A stretch of 64,000 nucleotides of DNA, taken from Lepidurus packardi (lineage: Eukaryota; Arthropoda; Branchiopoda; Notostraca; Triopsidae). This document shows, one piece after another, positions 45,980 through 56,836 of this stretch (position 1 is its first letter; each line of letters starts with the position of its first letter). The position numbers and the translations under genes are program-made. The stretch spans positions 935,001 to 999,000 of the forward strand of contig JAKZAN010000006.1 in assembly GCA_023053545.1 (NCBI GenBank), given 5' to 3'. The notes below the pieces were generated by a model that was given only the letters and a program-made list of their open reading frames with translations, made no database searches and was not told the origin of the DNA.

Positions 45980-47762
45980 TTAAATTCTCAGAATCACAAT
46001 TACATACGCCACGAGACTAGCGCTGATCATCCCGTACGCTGGCAAGAGAATATCACCATGGCTGGGTTTTTGCGTTGTTGCAATAGTAGGAGTAGTGGGC
46101 ATTTGGGTCGTAATTTCATTAGCCTCCTCGTGTTGGGCATCAACAAATTCTTGGTTAATTGCTTGTAGTAAGGGATACTTAACCGCCGAACATTCGCCAC
46201 GGAAATCATCCGTATCAATACTCCAAATCATAATACCAGCCAGTTTTTGTTTGTAAGCATAGCGAGCCTGTCCCAAGAAACGAGTAGATTTTAATGCAGA
46301 TATTTGAATGAAAATCTGTCCCTAATTTCTTTCACGTCTAAATTTACCTTGACTTTGATGCTTTTTACGTTATCATAAGAGATCCATCTGCCGGCTTGCA
46401 ACAAAGATGGCACTTGGGCTTCTTCGTCCCAATCCTCAGTCCACATATTGGAGCCAATTTCGCGACATATCTTAACAAACGAACATTCGATTAAAGAAAA
46501 CTATATACTTTGGCTATTACCTCATTGTAACCCATGAAACCGTTCTCTCTGCTGTAAGGCCCCTGAAAGCCTTCCTTAAGTGCCGGCGATCCAAGACGTT
46601 TTCGGGCAGCGTCTTCGAGGACAAAAGTACGACCGTAAAAGGGTACGCCAAGTACAATCTTTTCACTCGGTACATGTTTAATATAGAGAGACAAAGTGTT
46701 CGCCTGAAAGAAAGAGTTTATCTCTCTTCGTCCAAATGTTTCCGTATTTTACTATGTTAAGTCCATTATCAGGCTCGTTATTCAGAGTACTGCGATGCAA
46801 CGGTGCGTTGTGATTTAACCTGGAGTCCCATGCCCCATGGTAGTCATATGCCATTATGTGGAAATAGTCCAAATACTTGGACAAATTACTCAGATCGTAG
46901 CCTTTACGAACAGTTTCATGGTTCGCACCTAATGCTGCGGTTAAAAGCCATTGCTTGCCAGCTTTGGTGAATTCTTCTTTCAATTCCTGGTGCGAATTAA
47001 ATAATACAGATAAGGAACAATGACACCTTTCGCTTTGCGTATTAGTTGTACTTTAGCAAGCATCACGAAGTTTTGTTTATCTTCAGGACGACTACCTTCC
47101 CTTGAGCCAGGATACTCCCAATCCAAGTCCAACCCGTCAAAATTATTCTCTCTAAACAGCTGCTTGGATTAATCCTTCAAATTTCTGTTTGTTTTTTTAC
47201 GTTAAAAAGGTGGCAGCACTTTTGATGAACATACGACGAGTTTGAGCGCTCATAGACATGTTGGAATATTTGGCGGAACCTTCATTCCAACCACCAATAG
47301 CGATAAGAATTTTGAGATGGCGATTTCCGTCACGGAGCCGCATTAGCTTCTTATAATTCCCTAAAAAATAAAAAAACAGGAAATGTTGTCACTGCCAGTT
47401 TGCAGGAAATTATAATTAGTCACCTCCGTCCTTGTCGTAGTCAAGGAATGCGTCCAAGCTTTTCATTGTAAAATTGAATGGTTCGAGGCCAGCGAAGCTG
47501 TAAATTACATGCGTGCAGAGCTTTGGGACTTCACCCAGCATGTCGTCAATAGTAAATGATCCAGCATCAGGTCGCCATTGAGCCCAGCTTCCAACGTAAC
47601 AAACCACTACTTTCTTATGTGAGCGGGCATCTAGATGTATATCCAGCAAAAAGGCATAAGAGCTATAGGTATATAAATGATTGAAAAGTTGTAGTTACTT
47701 GCACCGATTGAGGAATGTGACACTGCCATAATGACAACTAAAGCACATATTGCACGAAACAT
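45980..47762 (-). CDS. GH18 chitinase with hydrophobic C-terminal tail
   Basis: Glycoside hydrolase family 18 chitinase, 452 aa. It would cleave beta-1,4 bonds in chitin (cuticle or peritrophic matrix turnover; inferred). Eight exons (minus strand): 47699-47762, 47424-47630, 47201-47360, 47052-47151, 46753-46986, 46521-46703, 46348-46470, 45980-46267; phases close. Signal peptide about residues 1-21. Conserved motifs: [33 protein letters not shown], catalytic [12 protein letters not shown] (intact D-x-x-D-x-D-x-E), [20 protein letters not shown] and [12 protein letters not shown]. After the catalytic domain comes a Thr-rich linker and a final stretch of about 20 hydrophobic residues ending ILRI, with no charged tail until the last Arg. 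This suggests a GPI-anchor signal or membrane anchor instead of a CBM14. A decayed tandem copy follows upstream at 48985-50760. Confidence 0.92.
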
Positions 47763-47955
47763 TTTAATGTGTCAATTTTTACTTAATTTAAGCTATTTTA
47801 AACTGTGGCCTTTTTCTGCGTTTTAAAACCTTTTGTATGCTTTAACGCGTATACTTTCTATACGTTATGAACAGCTCTTGTGCTGCACTGAACAACAAAC
47901 TCGGCAGGCAATGAAAGGCAAAAACTCCTACGAGACCGGTTCGGATTGGGTTCCG

Positions 47956-48366
47956 TTACTTTCTAATTCTCGAGGTCCTTGAAATTCTCCAACATTGCTT
48001 GCAGGGTAATGCTAGTGTATATCTTGATGACTGAGGGGGAAAAGTCCCTCGCTTTAGCCGACCAGCCGGAAATCGGAGAACCGGAGCTATTTGCAGAATT
48101 ATTAGTTGTGAAGCTTGGGACAAATAGAAACGGAAAGAACTCAAGGTTTAGATTGCCCCACACCGGTTCTTCCACGCAGCCTCTGTCATTGATTGTTGGG
48201 TCCATTTAGGGTATAAAAGGGTACAAAACGGGTATAAAAGGTTAGGGATATGGAAGGAAAAACACAAGCTAGTTTCGTAATAGTAGACGTCATCGATTGA
48301 TAAAGTTTTCGTAAAAGAACTTGTTATTAACTGCAAGAACAAAATAAGAGCAGGGAACGCTTTCAT
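47956..48366 (-). pseudogene. Remnant of secreted-protein gene in the duplicated unit (copy 3)
   Basis: A signal-peptide-like start (MKAFPALILFLQLITSSFTK at 48366) is followed by a frame that stops in the GGTATAAAAGGG-type region. A second open stretch (about 47963-48205) reads VWGNLNLEFFPFLFVPSF and LQAMLENFKDLEN. No consensus donor joins the two. The leader pairs with the damaged one at 45480-45560, and the distal stretch pairs with 50940-51140. It could be a short live gene or a remnant; I favour remnant. Confidence 0.4.
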
Positions 48367-48984
48367 TTCAAAATTCTGTATTATTGAAGCTATTGTAACT
48401 AAACTAGTACATTACACAGCTATAATTCAATATGTATCCTTCTGACCGTTTCGACAAGTCTTAAAAGGAAGAGTATAAGGTTTCAATATGAAAAACATAC
48501 ATGTTATAAAAGAGACCAAATTACATGTTCTGGCTGAAGAACCCCTGTGTCAATCATGCATATTTATCTGATAATTAATTATTTCGCAAATAAGCTCCGC
48601 TCCTTTCTTCAAAATTTAAAAAATTCCTATCCTTATAATATTGGGGGGCAGCTGGCCGGAAGCCTATAGCGCATTTACCTATGAACGCATTAAAAATTGA
48701 TCCCTGATCTCATAGGGACGTCACCATTATATTTACTTTGAATGCTCTACAACGTATATTTTTTCAGACCCCCTTTAAACCATCCCCAATGCGTACACAA
48801 TGCACGAAATAACCTGCAAAGACTTCAAGGACGAAGAATAACCAGGAAGAGGAAACCGCGATTCAGGGAGAATACATTAAACTGAGTTACCTTCCATTAA
48901 AGCTTATTTAGGCAAAGAGCCAAATGGCCGAGTTTGTGGTCCAACTGTAAAACTCAGTAAAACCCGGTTAATAATACTACAAAA
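48367..48984. other. Spacer inside the tandem duplication
   Basis: AT-rich non-coding DNA with partial similarity to 45561-45979. No gene was recognised. Confidence 0.45.
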
Positions 48985-50760
48985 TCAATAATACAAAAGG
49001 TGACAAGTTTTGAATTCTCAGAATCACAACTACATGTGCCATGAAACTAGCGCAGATCACCCGTACGCTGGCAACAGAATATCAACATGGCTGGGTTTTT
49101 GCGATGTTGCATTAGTGGGAATAACGGGCATTTGGGTCGTAATTTCTTTAGCCTCCTCGTGTTGAGCATCCACAAATTCTTGTTTAATGGCTTGAAGTAA
49201 GGGATAACTAACCTCCGAACATTCGCCCCGGAAATAATCCGTATCAATACTGTACTCATATCATAGTACCAGCCAGTTTTTGTTTGTAAGCATAGCGAGC
49301 CTGTCCCAAGAAACTAGTGAGAAAATTTTAATACATCCTATTTTAACGAAAAATCTGTCCTTAATTTCTTTCATGACTAAATTTAACTTGGCTTTGATGC
49401 TATCTGCGTTATCATAAGAGATCCATTTGTCATCTTGGGATAAAAATGTCCCTTGAGCTTCGGCATCCCAACCCTGAGTCCATGTATTGAAGCCAATTTC
49501 GTGACGAATCTTAACGAAGGAACTTTCGGTTAAACAAAACCAGACATAATTTTGGCTATTATACCTCGTCGTAACCCATTAAGCCGTCTTCTTTGGTGTA
49601 AGGACCCTTAAAACGGTACTTAAGTGCCGGCGATCCAAGACGTTTCCGGGCAACGTCTTCAAGAAAATAAGTACGACTGTAAAAGTGTACCCCAAGTAAA
49701 AATCTTTTCGCTCGACACATGTTCAGCATAGAGAGCCAACGTATTCACCTGAAGGAAAGGGGTTATCTCTCTTCGTCCAAATTTTTCCGTATTTTACTAT
49801 GGAATGTCCATGATCAGTCTGGTTATTCAAAGTACTGTGGTGTAACGGTTCGTTGTGCTTTAACTTCATGTCCCATAGTCCATGGTAATCGTATGCCGTT
49901 ATGAGAATAAACTTAAAATACTTGGACTAATTACTCAAATCGTAACCTCTACTAATAATGTCGGGGGTCGCGATTAATGATACGGTCAAAAGCCCTTGCT
50001 TGCCAGCTTTCCAGAATTCTTCTTTCCATTCCCGATGCGAATCAAAGAATAGACAAGGAACAGTGATACTTTCTCTTTGCGTATTAGTTGTACTTTAGCT
50101 AGTGTCACGAAATTTTGCTTATATTCCGGGCGACAACTTTGCCGTGATCCAGGAACTGCCAATCCAGGTCCAAACCGTCCAAATTATTTTCTCTAAACAG
50201 TGGATTGAATTAACTATCAAAATTCCTGTAAAATTTTCTTACGCTAAAAAGCTGGCAGCACTTTTAGTGAACAGCACACGACAGGTTTGAGCGCTCGCTG
50301 AAATGTTGGAATATTTGGCAGAGCCTTCATTCCAACCGCCAATAACGATAAGAATTTTGAGATCGGGATTTCCGAAACTTCCGTAGCTTCTTATAGTTCC
50401 CTAAAACAAGAAATGTGGTCACCGCCAGTTTGCAGGAAATGATAATTAGTCACCTCCGTCCTGCTCGTAGTCAAGGTATGCATCCAAGCTTTTCATTGTA
50501 AAGTTGGATGGTTCGAGGCCACCAAAGCTGCAAATTCATGCGTGCAGAGTTTCGGGGCATAATTTAGCATGTCGTCAACACTAAATGATCCATCATCCGG
50601 TCGCCATTGAGCCCAGCTTTCAACGTAACAAGCCACTACTTTCTTATGTGAGTGGACATCTAGATCTAGCAAAAATTCAACTTTAGAGCTAGGTATATAA
50701 ATGATTGAAAAGTTGTAGTTTCTTGCACCGGTTGAGGAATGTGACATTGCCATGACAAAT
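48985..50760 (-). pseudogene. Decayed tandem copy of the GH18 chitinase
   Basis: It aligns exon by exon with the intact chitinase at 45980-47762, offset about 3.0 kb, but is broken. The first codons are lost and the exon 1 donor GCAA|GTAAC has become GCAAGAAAC. A deletion shifts the frame after PKLCTH in exon 2. The catalytic segment reads DGLDLDWQF, with Glu replaced by Gln (near 50165-50200). Exon 8 has an in-frame TGA and an insertion where the intact copy has MIWSID (near 49250-49265). Several exons keep high similarity, so the duplication is not ancient. No functional enzyme is expected. Confidence 0.9.
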
Positions 50761-50929
50761 ACAGCACATATGACACCAAAAATTGTAAAGTGTTAATTTT
50801 TTACTTGATTTAGTTTAGCTAATTTTTAAACTGTGACCTTTTTCTGTCTTACAATGTTTTCTATGCCTTAACGTTTATTTGCTGTACGTTATGGTAGCTG
50901 TTGTGCTGCACTGAAAAACAAGTCCGGCG

Positions 50930-51140
50930 GGAAACAATTCCGTTATATTCTAATTCTCGATGTCCTTGAAATTCTCCAGTATTGCTTGCAGGATAATACT
51001 AGTGTTCATTGATGCCTGGGGTGGAAGAAGTCCCTCGCTTTGGTAGACTAGCTGAGAACCGGAGCTATTTGCTTAATTATTAGTAATGAAGTTTGGGACA
51101 ATTAGAAATGGAAAGAACGCGTCAAGTTCCGGAGAAAGTT
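50930..51140 (-). pseudogene. Partial copy of the 47890-48165 segment (copy 4)
   Basis: Shared phrases (TTGAAATTCTCCA, ATTGCTTGCAGG, GAACCGGAGCTATTTGC) match the region upstream of the intact chitinase, in the same order. It marks the right end of the second duplicated unit. No open frame of useful length remains. Confidence 0.6.
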
Positions 51141-51295
51141 AGATCCGAAGAAACTTTACGGAGTTTACTTTCTCCCATGTTCAAGTCCTCTATTCTAATA
51201 AAAGCAAGGTGGATTTCCTTGTATAGTTAGTCCCGTAGGAGTCCAATGTGCTCGAGAAAATTTTAAAGTTGAAACGCGAGGTCACAGGTCAAGGC

Positions 51296-51302
51296 TATAA
51301 AA
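51296..51302 (+). promoter_or_regulatory. TATA box of the Pro/Phe/Gln-rich secreted protein gene
   Basis: TATAAAA, followed about 30 bases on by an initiator-like TGATCAACA. A 5' UTR exon then ends at a good donor (51351|GTAAGT), and a 59-base intron ends directly before the ATG at 51411. Confidence 0.75.
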
Positions 51303-51410
51303 GGCAAGTTGGATGGGAAATGATCAACATTCCTGACCCTGATTTGCTAAAGTAAGTTGCTCTTTCTTAGTACACTTGACCTCAATAACTGAATGGCTTT
51401 ATTTTTGCAG

Positions 51411-52430
51411 ATGAAGTTTACCATCATTTTCATTGTAAGTACAGTAAGCTGCTGCTACGCGGCTTCGGTCGGCTTGCTGGAACCCCTGCCTACCAACTCA
51501 GTTCAACTAGCAGATACCACGGCAAAGAACAAGACTTTAGAAGCGACCGCTTTCCCTTTATCACAGCGTTTCCCATCTTCTGTCCCACCGTCTGCATCTT
51601 TCGTTAGTCCGCAACCCCCGTTTTTTCCTTTTTTCCAGCAGCAGCAACAACCTCTTCCCTGGCCAGTACCAGTACCACCCATCGCACAGGCTCGCAATGT
51701 TGAAAGTATCACTACGACTACCGCCACGCCTTTAACTACAACTACTACCATGGAAAACTCGATCAACAACAATGAAGGAGAGGAAGAAATTATTAATCCA
51801 CTCGACTCCACAGCCATTCGTTTCCAGCCTGGACAAGCTATGCCATTCTTTCCTCCCAATGCTTTTCCTACGCAGTTTAGTTTTCCCCAATTTGGCTCTT
51901 ATCCACAGCCCATGCCTCGCACACAATTCCCCGCTTTACAGACTATCTTTAATCCCTATCAATATCCTGCTTTCTTTAACCCACCACCATTTCAATACCA
52001 ATTGCCCTTTCCACAGATACAAATTCCCCAAATCTCTCCTATGCTACAGCAATCTAGCAACGAAGGACAGCGTGTTGCAGACTCGCTTTCTCAAGAGCTA
52101 CCCACCCAGCCTTTAGCCTCGCCTCAAGTTTTCCCAAACTGGCCTGCTCAGGAGCAGCCTATGCCGAATTTTAACGGCTTTCTTCAGCCCAGCCCCATGC
52201 CTATGCCACAGTTCAATGGCTTTCAAAATTTGCAACCTGGGAGAATGCCTCAAATGCCTTTCGCCCTCCCTCAGGGATCTATTTTCCAGCCGAAGCCTTT
52301 CCAAGCTACTTTATTCCCAAGTCCCTCTTTGCCCGTTAAGCCAATTGAAGTCCAAAGCGTTCCTCGTCCTACTGGATTCCTGTCTAGCTTCTTTGGCCGT
52401 CAAGCCGACAGCAAAACTGATAGTGTTTAG
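51411..52430 (+). CDS. Secreted Pro/Phe/Gln-rich low-complexity protein
   Basis: 339 aa. I chose the Met at 51411, not 51393, because TTTATTTTTGCAG right before it is an intron acceptor and a matching donor lies at 51352. Signal peptide: MKFTIIFIVSTVSCCYA. The mature chain is dominated by Pro, Phe, Gln and Met-Pro patches (a five-Gln run after FFPFF, then WPVPVPP and many QPMP and FPQF motifs), with a Thr-rich section around residues 100-115. It ends GFLSSFFGRQADSKTDSV. The coding sequence is a single exon. No catalytic or known binding domain was seen. Composition suggests a secreted structural, cuticular or matrix protein, which is inference; I do not recognise a family. Confidence 0.8.
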   Translation: MKFTIIFIVSTVSCCYAASVGLLEPLPTNSVQLADTTAKNKTLEATAFPLSQRFPSSVPPSASFVSPQPPFFPFFQQQQQPLPWPVPVPPIAQARNVESITTTTATPLTTTTTMENSINNNEGEEEIINPLDSTAIRFQPGQAMPFFPPNAFPTQFSFPQFGSYPQPMPRTQFPALQTIFNPYQYPAFFNPPPFQYQLPFPQIQIPQISPMLQQSSNEGQRVADSLSQELPTQPLASPQVFPNWPAQEQPMPNFNGFLQPSPMPMPQFNGFQNLQPGRMPQMPFALPQGSIFQPKPFQATLFPSPSLPVKPIEVQSVPRPTGFLSSFFGRQADSKTDSV

Positions 52431-52677
52431 ATTTATGAATTTATGTGCTGACAAGTGTGCTGGAATACACAATTAACTATGACGGATATAATTTTTAATC
52501 CGATTTATTGATTTATCCATTAAAATAAGGCTGCAATAGTTTTGGAGGTTCTGTAAAGATCTGACAATTTATTTCACTCTTGTTTAGTAGCTTTTGTCTT
52601 AAGAGAATGTTTAAGCTGTTGTTGTTTAACGATCACCAGAAGGTGACTGGACTCCGCTATCCAATTTCCCTACACAT

Positions 52678-53170
52678 TTATTTATAGTAACTCAGATGTG
52701 TGAATATTTGTTTTACCACTATGAGGAGGCTGCAGAACAATATAGGCATTGAAAACACAAGAGAGATGAACATGCCTTTGCTATCAAAATACTGCTGTTT
52801 TGAAAACTTGGTCCAATACCTTGCTCCGATTTCGTTTAGTTTTTCAGCCGATAATACAAACAAGACTAGAACAAAATTGAATGGGTTGCAATTGAGGGTA
52901 ACATCATTTGCAAACCTTACGTAGTAAAAGGAAGATTCCAGCTTGTATGTTGCCACTATTTCGTGTAACAACTGTTAATAGGATAATAGTACAGTGGAAT
53001 GCAATTAAAGCGAGAAGCCACGGTTCCGACCAGTTTATCTGCCAAAGACAAAATTATAAGTAAGTTTTATTTAGTACTAGTTAAGACTTATTGTTCACAG
53101 ATGATAAAACATCATATATCCCCGTAATATCAGATGCTGGAATGAATTCTTGATCCATTTCAGACCCCAT
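52678..53170 (-). CDS. TMEM18: TMEM18 homologue
   Basis: Small multi-pass membrane protein, about 125 aa (human about 140), reported at the nuclear envelope in vertebrates. Exons (minus strand): 53099-53170, 52921-53038, 52678-52865, phases consistent. Exon 2 has [15 protein letters not shown], like human DWTEPWLMGLATFH. Exon 3 has [10 protein letters not shown], then [20 protein letters not shown], a near match to the TMEM18 core SKYQYFDSRGMFISIVFS. The C-terminal basic tail of vertebrate TMEM18 is missing: the frame ends about ten residues after the last membrane segment ([10 protein letters not shown]). Exon 1 (Met at 53170) and its donor (TCT|GTGAAC) are less certain. Confidence 0.85.
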
Positions 53171-53651
53171 AACTGGAATTTGGTGTACACAAACACAACG
53201 TTATGAGACGGAACACGTGAATTAAAAACAAAGACAAGCTGGAGCACTCCGCCCACAGTCACTACCTCAGCGTAGTTTGCCGCCTCCCGCAAGGAGATGC
53301 GCTGTCGCACAAGGCCCGGGTTTTTCAATCTCTTTTGTTAATTGAACTTTTGTCTTATTTATTGATATTACGTCAGTATTATTACAGTTACTACTGTGCT
53401 ATTCCATAGGGATTTACATACCGTACTCAGAACTATTTCTCTTGCACTGGGAAGCAATCTAGATTAACTTATTGAATAAGCCTTGCGAATTCCTATTTTG
53501 GCTCAGTTACGAACCAATTTATTCCTACTCCGTACAATTTGCCGACAATAACTAAATCAAAAAGTTATTATTTGGTGCGTGGGAGCCTTTCTAAGCATTT
53601 ACCGCAAGAAACCATTCAGCGTACATGGAGAACTCTCTGGGGAAATGAAGA

Positions 53652-54062
53652 CTAAAAGCTGCTTCTGATCTTCCACTTTGCATCTAATGAATCCAATGAA
53701 GGGGAAACAGGATCTTTGTCATACAGAATCAAATGCTTAGTGCTGATGGGTCCGGTAGACGCCAGAACACACGTGTTGTACGAATACTACACGGAGATAG
53801 CGAGATATTGCTCACGTTCCGTCTCTTCCAAACTCGTCCACGATTCTGTAACCAAGAGATGAGCCGTATACACAAGAGAGATGACCTCTCCACTGGCGAA
53901 TAATTGGATTTCCCGTATGCTGTTGGCATCGTTGTCTACGAAGCCCAGGGAGGAGGAAGCCCATCTTTTTTCAAGCTTTACGAAAGCTTCTCGTTCTTCT
54001 AGGTGCTCACCACGCAAGATCGTGCTGCTTGGAAATGCGAAGGGTGAAAACAATGCCAGCTT
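53652..54062 (-). pseudogene. Unidentified coding-like stretch with one in-frame TAG
   Basis: One frame is open for 137 codons except for a single TAG at 53787-53789. Upstream of it the sequence reads like protein (REAFVKLEKRWASSSLGF, REIQLFASGEVISLVYTAHL, EETEREQYLAISV). Downstream it stays protein-like in the same frame (NTCVLASTGPISTKHLILYD, DPVSPSLDSLDAKWK) to a final TAG. There is no in-frame ATG at the start; a TAA precedes it. I do not recognise the family. It may be an internal exon or retro-copied fragment that has decayed. It abuts the SIFamide TATA box on the other strand. Confidence 0.45.
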
Positions 54063-54067
54063 TTACC

Positions 54068-54073
54068 TATAAA
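54068..54073 (+). promoter_or_regulatory. TATA box of the SIFamide gene
   Basis: CTATAAAGG lies about 100 bases before the ATG at 54171, implying a start site near 54098 and a 5' UTR of roughly 70 bases. Confidence 0.65.
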
Positions 54074-54170
54074 GGAAGGAGTATCAAGGCTAATCAAACA
54101 TAGAACTCAAGTTGAACTAGTCGAAGCATCTTCTCTTGACACAAGGGCGATAAAGCGCGATATTATAACC

Positions 54171-54463
54171 ATGGCATTCAACAAATTGGCTTTATTTTGC
54201 TTTACCCTGTTGGTTTTGATGGTAGTGAACGTGACTTTCGCAAATCGAAAACTTCCGTTTAATGGAAGCATCTTTGGGAAACGAAGCGGAGGTAAGATTT
54301 TAGATTGTCTTATATTGAATGCAACTGTTTATTTCCAGAGGTATATTTGTGCTTCACATACATAGTTGATGGAATTGACGGTACCGGAAGTTTGAATGCC
54401 CTTTGCAACGTAGCGTATGAAGCGTGTGGGGCTTGGTTTCCCGCCAGTGTAAACCGCAAATGA
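54171..54463 (+). CDS. SIFa: SIFamide neuropeptide precursor
   Basis: Precursor of the arthropod neuropeptide SIFamide, released from a few brain neurons in studied arthropods and acting through a GPCR on feeding, sleep and courtship circuits. Exon 1 (54171-54291) encodes a signal peptide of about 24 residues, then NRKLPFNGSIF followed by GKR: Gly for amidation and a dibasic site. Exon 2 reads SLNALCNVAYEACGAWFP, matching the family's C-terminal C-x5-E-A-C-x2-WFP element. Two acceptors fit the frame: 54339 (TTTCCAG) adds nine codons (including an extra Cys), and 54366 (CATAG) gives a more typical two-Cys tail. AATAAA is absent; ATTAAA at 54536 may serve for polyadenylation. Confidence 0.93.
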
Positions 54464-56344
54464 TGATCCTTTTCCCCTTTATGCACGTGGTATTTGCTCT
54501 ATATTCATCCTCTGAAACAAAACTTCGTGTTATCTATTAAAACCTCTGTATTATCCCTTATCCCGTATAAATTCGATATACTAAAGCTGTGTGTGGCAAG
54601 GAAATGACATCGGTAAATACACACGTCTCCGGAATCATCTATTACATAAGCATTAGCAAATATTTTTATACATCTATATGCTTATAAGCACATGCATCTA
54701 AAAGGAGAGAAAACTTTTTCGGAGAGATAAGGCGATACCTTGGCGGTCTAGTCAACACTTGGCAGGAATAATTTTTCCTGCGTCAAATTAGGATCTGGGA
54801 AAAAACGTGTTTTAACATCCCGATCTGCGAAGTAGTCGGCGTAAGGCACGTCAAGCGCCCCTTTCTGTCCAAATCAGCAGATATCTGGCATCTGTTGAGG
54901 AAGAACTAATAAATCTCGGTACGGAGAGAAACGATACAGCATCCTAGGAACATTTGAAGAGTTTTAATCCGACATTCGTCGCATAGTTATTTCAAAAAAT
55001 ATTTCGAGACGCACTTCCTTAGTATACATCATACCGTTTTTTAACACTTCAATACAGCTAAGAATGTGATGTTATTGAACGTACAATAACACAAACGTAG
55101 GCAAGAACCGTAAGCAACATAACCTGCTTTTGAAAAACTTCAGAAAGTTCGAAAACTAAGTGGCTTTCGCGAAAAGACGGTAGATCTATCTTTTTCTTGT
55201 TAGAGAAAAAGCAACAAAAGCAAAAGTTTACAAAAAACAGTTTAATCTTTAGCTTAATCTTTACATCATTTGGTGAGTTCATTGGGGAAAGCTTAATCTT
55301 TACATCATTGGGTGAATTCCCACGTGTCAGGGAACAGGTGAAATATACGTCAACGCTATCAACGTTAAGATCCGTGGAATAAAAGAACGTGGTCTCTTAT
55401 AGTTAGGCTAGTTTTTTGTTTAGCTCTCACTGCTTCACATGAACAGAAATTACGAGAAACGCCTTTGACTTAAAATTTCGAAAAGCAGCCAATTAGCATG
55501 TGGCCTTTCTTGCAAAAATCGAAGTAATAAATGGTAAAAATTATTTTTTTTTTCCAAAAAAAGACTTAGGATGGCCAGAGATATTTTGCATCGTAGGAGA
55601 AATCATCCAATATGATATATTGGTATACCCTTCGAGTACCCTGGCAGGTATGGAAAAACTTTCTTGATTCTTTGAGTGTCATTCAATTGTCGATTAGATG
55701 TAAAAGAAAACATTAAAATTATAAAAAAAAAAATCAGGTCTATAGCGCTACACCACTGTTTGATTTTTAAGTTGAGATAATGCTTGTAATAATGCTTTGC
55801 TTAATTATGGTTAATAAGTAGAGCCTAAGATCTTGAAGTTCATTTTATGGCAACCCAATTCTAATTTAGCAAATACTAGTAATAATAAAAAAATACCCCG
55901 TAAGGCGTATTCGGCCATCCATGACCTCCGAAGTACAAGCCGAAAAGGGCGGAATACAAGTCCACTTTGTTCACAATTTTTATGACAATTTTTGAAAAAT
56001 AAGAATCGAGTAGAGCACCAGTTACAAATCTGTTGTTTTCAAATTCACAATACTCGCGGTTAAACTATTTGGCTAAGCTTCTAAGACTAAATGTACTTGA
56101 AAGGTAAAAAAAAGCAACAACGCTTACCCATGGTCCAGGCAACTCGGGTGAAATGAGGAACCTTTTAAGTGACAACAATAAAAGTTCTAGGGTCACTTGG
56201 CGTAACTTCCGGGTTGGCCACTTCTGGGTTCGTTCGCCATCTAGTGGAGGGAGGATAGGGCGACATATTCAAACCTGTAAGATCACATTGGTAGGAAATC
56301 AAGGACCAAACCTAAATTTACTTTACAATTTCATAGTCCACTTT
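54464..56344. other. AT-rich intergenic DNA between SIFamide and EI24 genes
   Basis: No gene recognised. There is a local imperfect direct repeat at about 55246-55320 (AGCTTAATCTTTACATCATT, twice), and GCCATCTAGTGG occurs at 56237. The rest is AT-rich with short homopolymer runs. Confidence 0.5.
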
Positions 56345-56357
56345 TTATATTTTTGTC

Positions 56358-56737
56358 ATTTTTTCCAATGAGTAATACATTAGCAATATGCAAATGAAGT
56401 ATGCAACTATGAAAAATACGTTGCCTAAAGGTAAGTTATTTGGTAATTTACTAACTGCTAATAAAAAAAGCTTTTTTTTTATATTGCTTTCAAATCTGAC
56501 AAGCCGTTTTCGAGAACTTCTTGTTCCGAAGTTCAACTAGATATTGTGCCGCTAAAGCAAATTTTTGTGACAAGTTGTACTTCTCAGAAGCAAAACAAGC
56601 GTAGAAACTTTGCCGGCAATTAGCTATATATTTTTTATTTCTTACGCAAGGCTTCGGCAAAACAGTAACAAACATCAGTGCTATCTTTGACTGATTCGCA
56701 TTAATAAGCTAAGCAGCTAAGGTATACGGAAGCCCCT
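56358..56737. repeat. Dispersed repeat, copy 1 (about 380 bases)
   Basis: It is similar along its length to 62486-62846. Shared blocks in order: TTTTTTCCAATG, TTAGCAATAT, a CTGCTAATAAAA-type stretch, CAGAAGCAAAACAAGCGTAG, AAACTTTGCCGGCAATTAGC, CTTACGCAAG, ACATCAGTGC and AAGGTATACGG. I see no clear terminal inverted repeats or coding capacity. It is probably a non-autonomous mobile element. Confidence 0.8.
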
Positions 56738-56836
56738 AAGGTAATACCCCTATTCTAAGCGTTCGCAGGTCAAATTTTAATAGTATTCAAGTCAACAACG
56801 GGGTTGTTGTTTTGATTTTGTTTAGTTTACGAAGAC

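Noticed and set aside
51393-51410. Upstream ATG of the Pro/Phe/Gln-rich gene
   Set aside because: It lies inside a 59-base intron whose donor (51352) and acceptor (51410) are both good.
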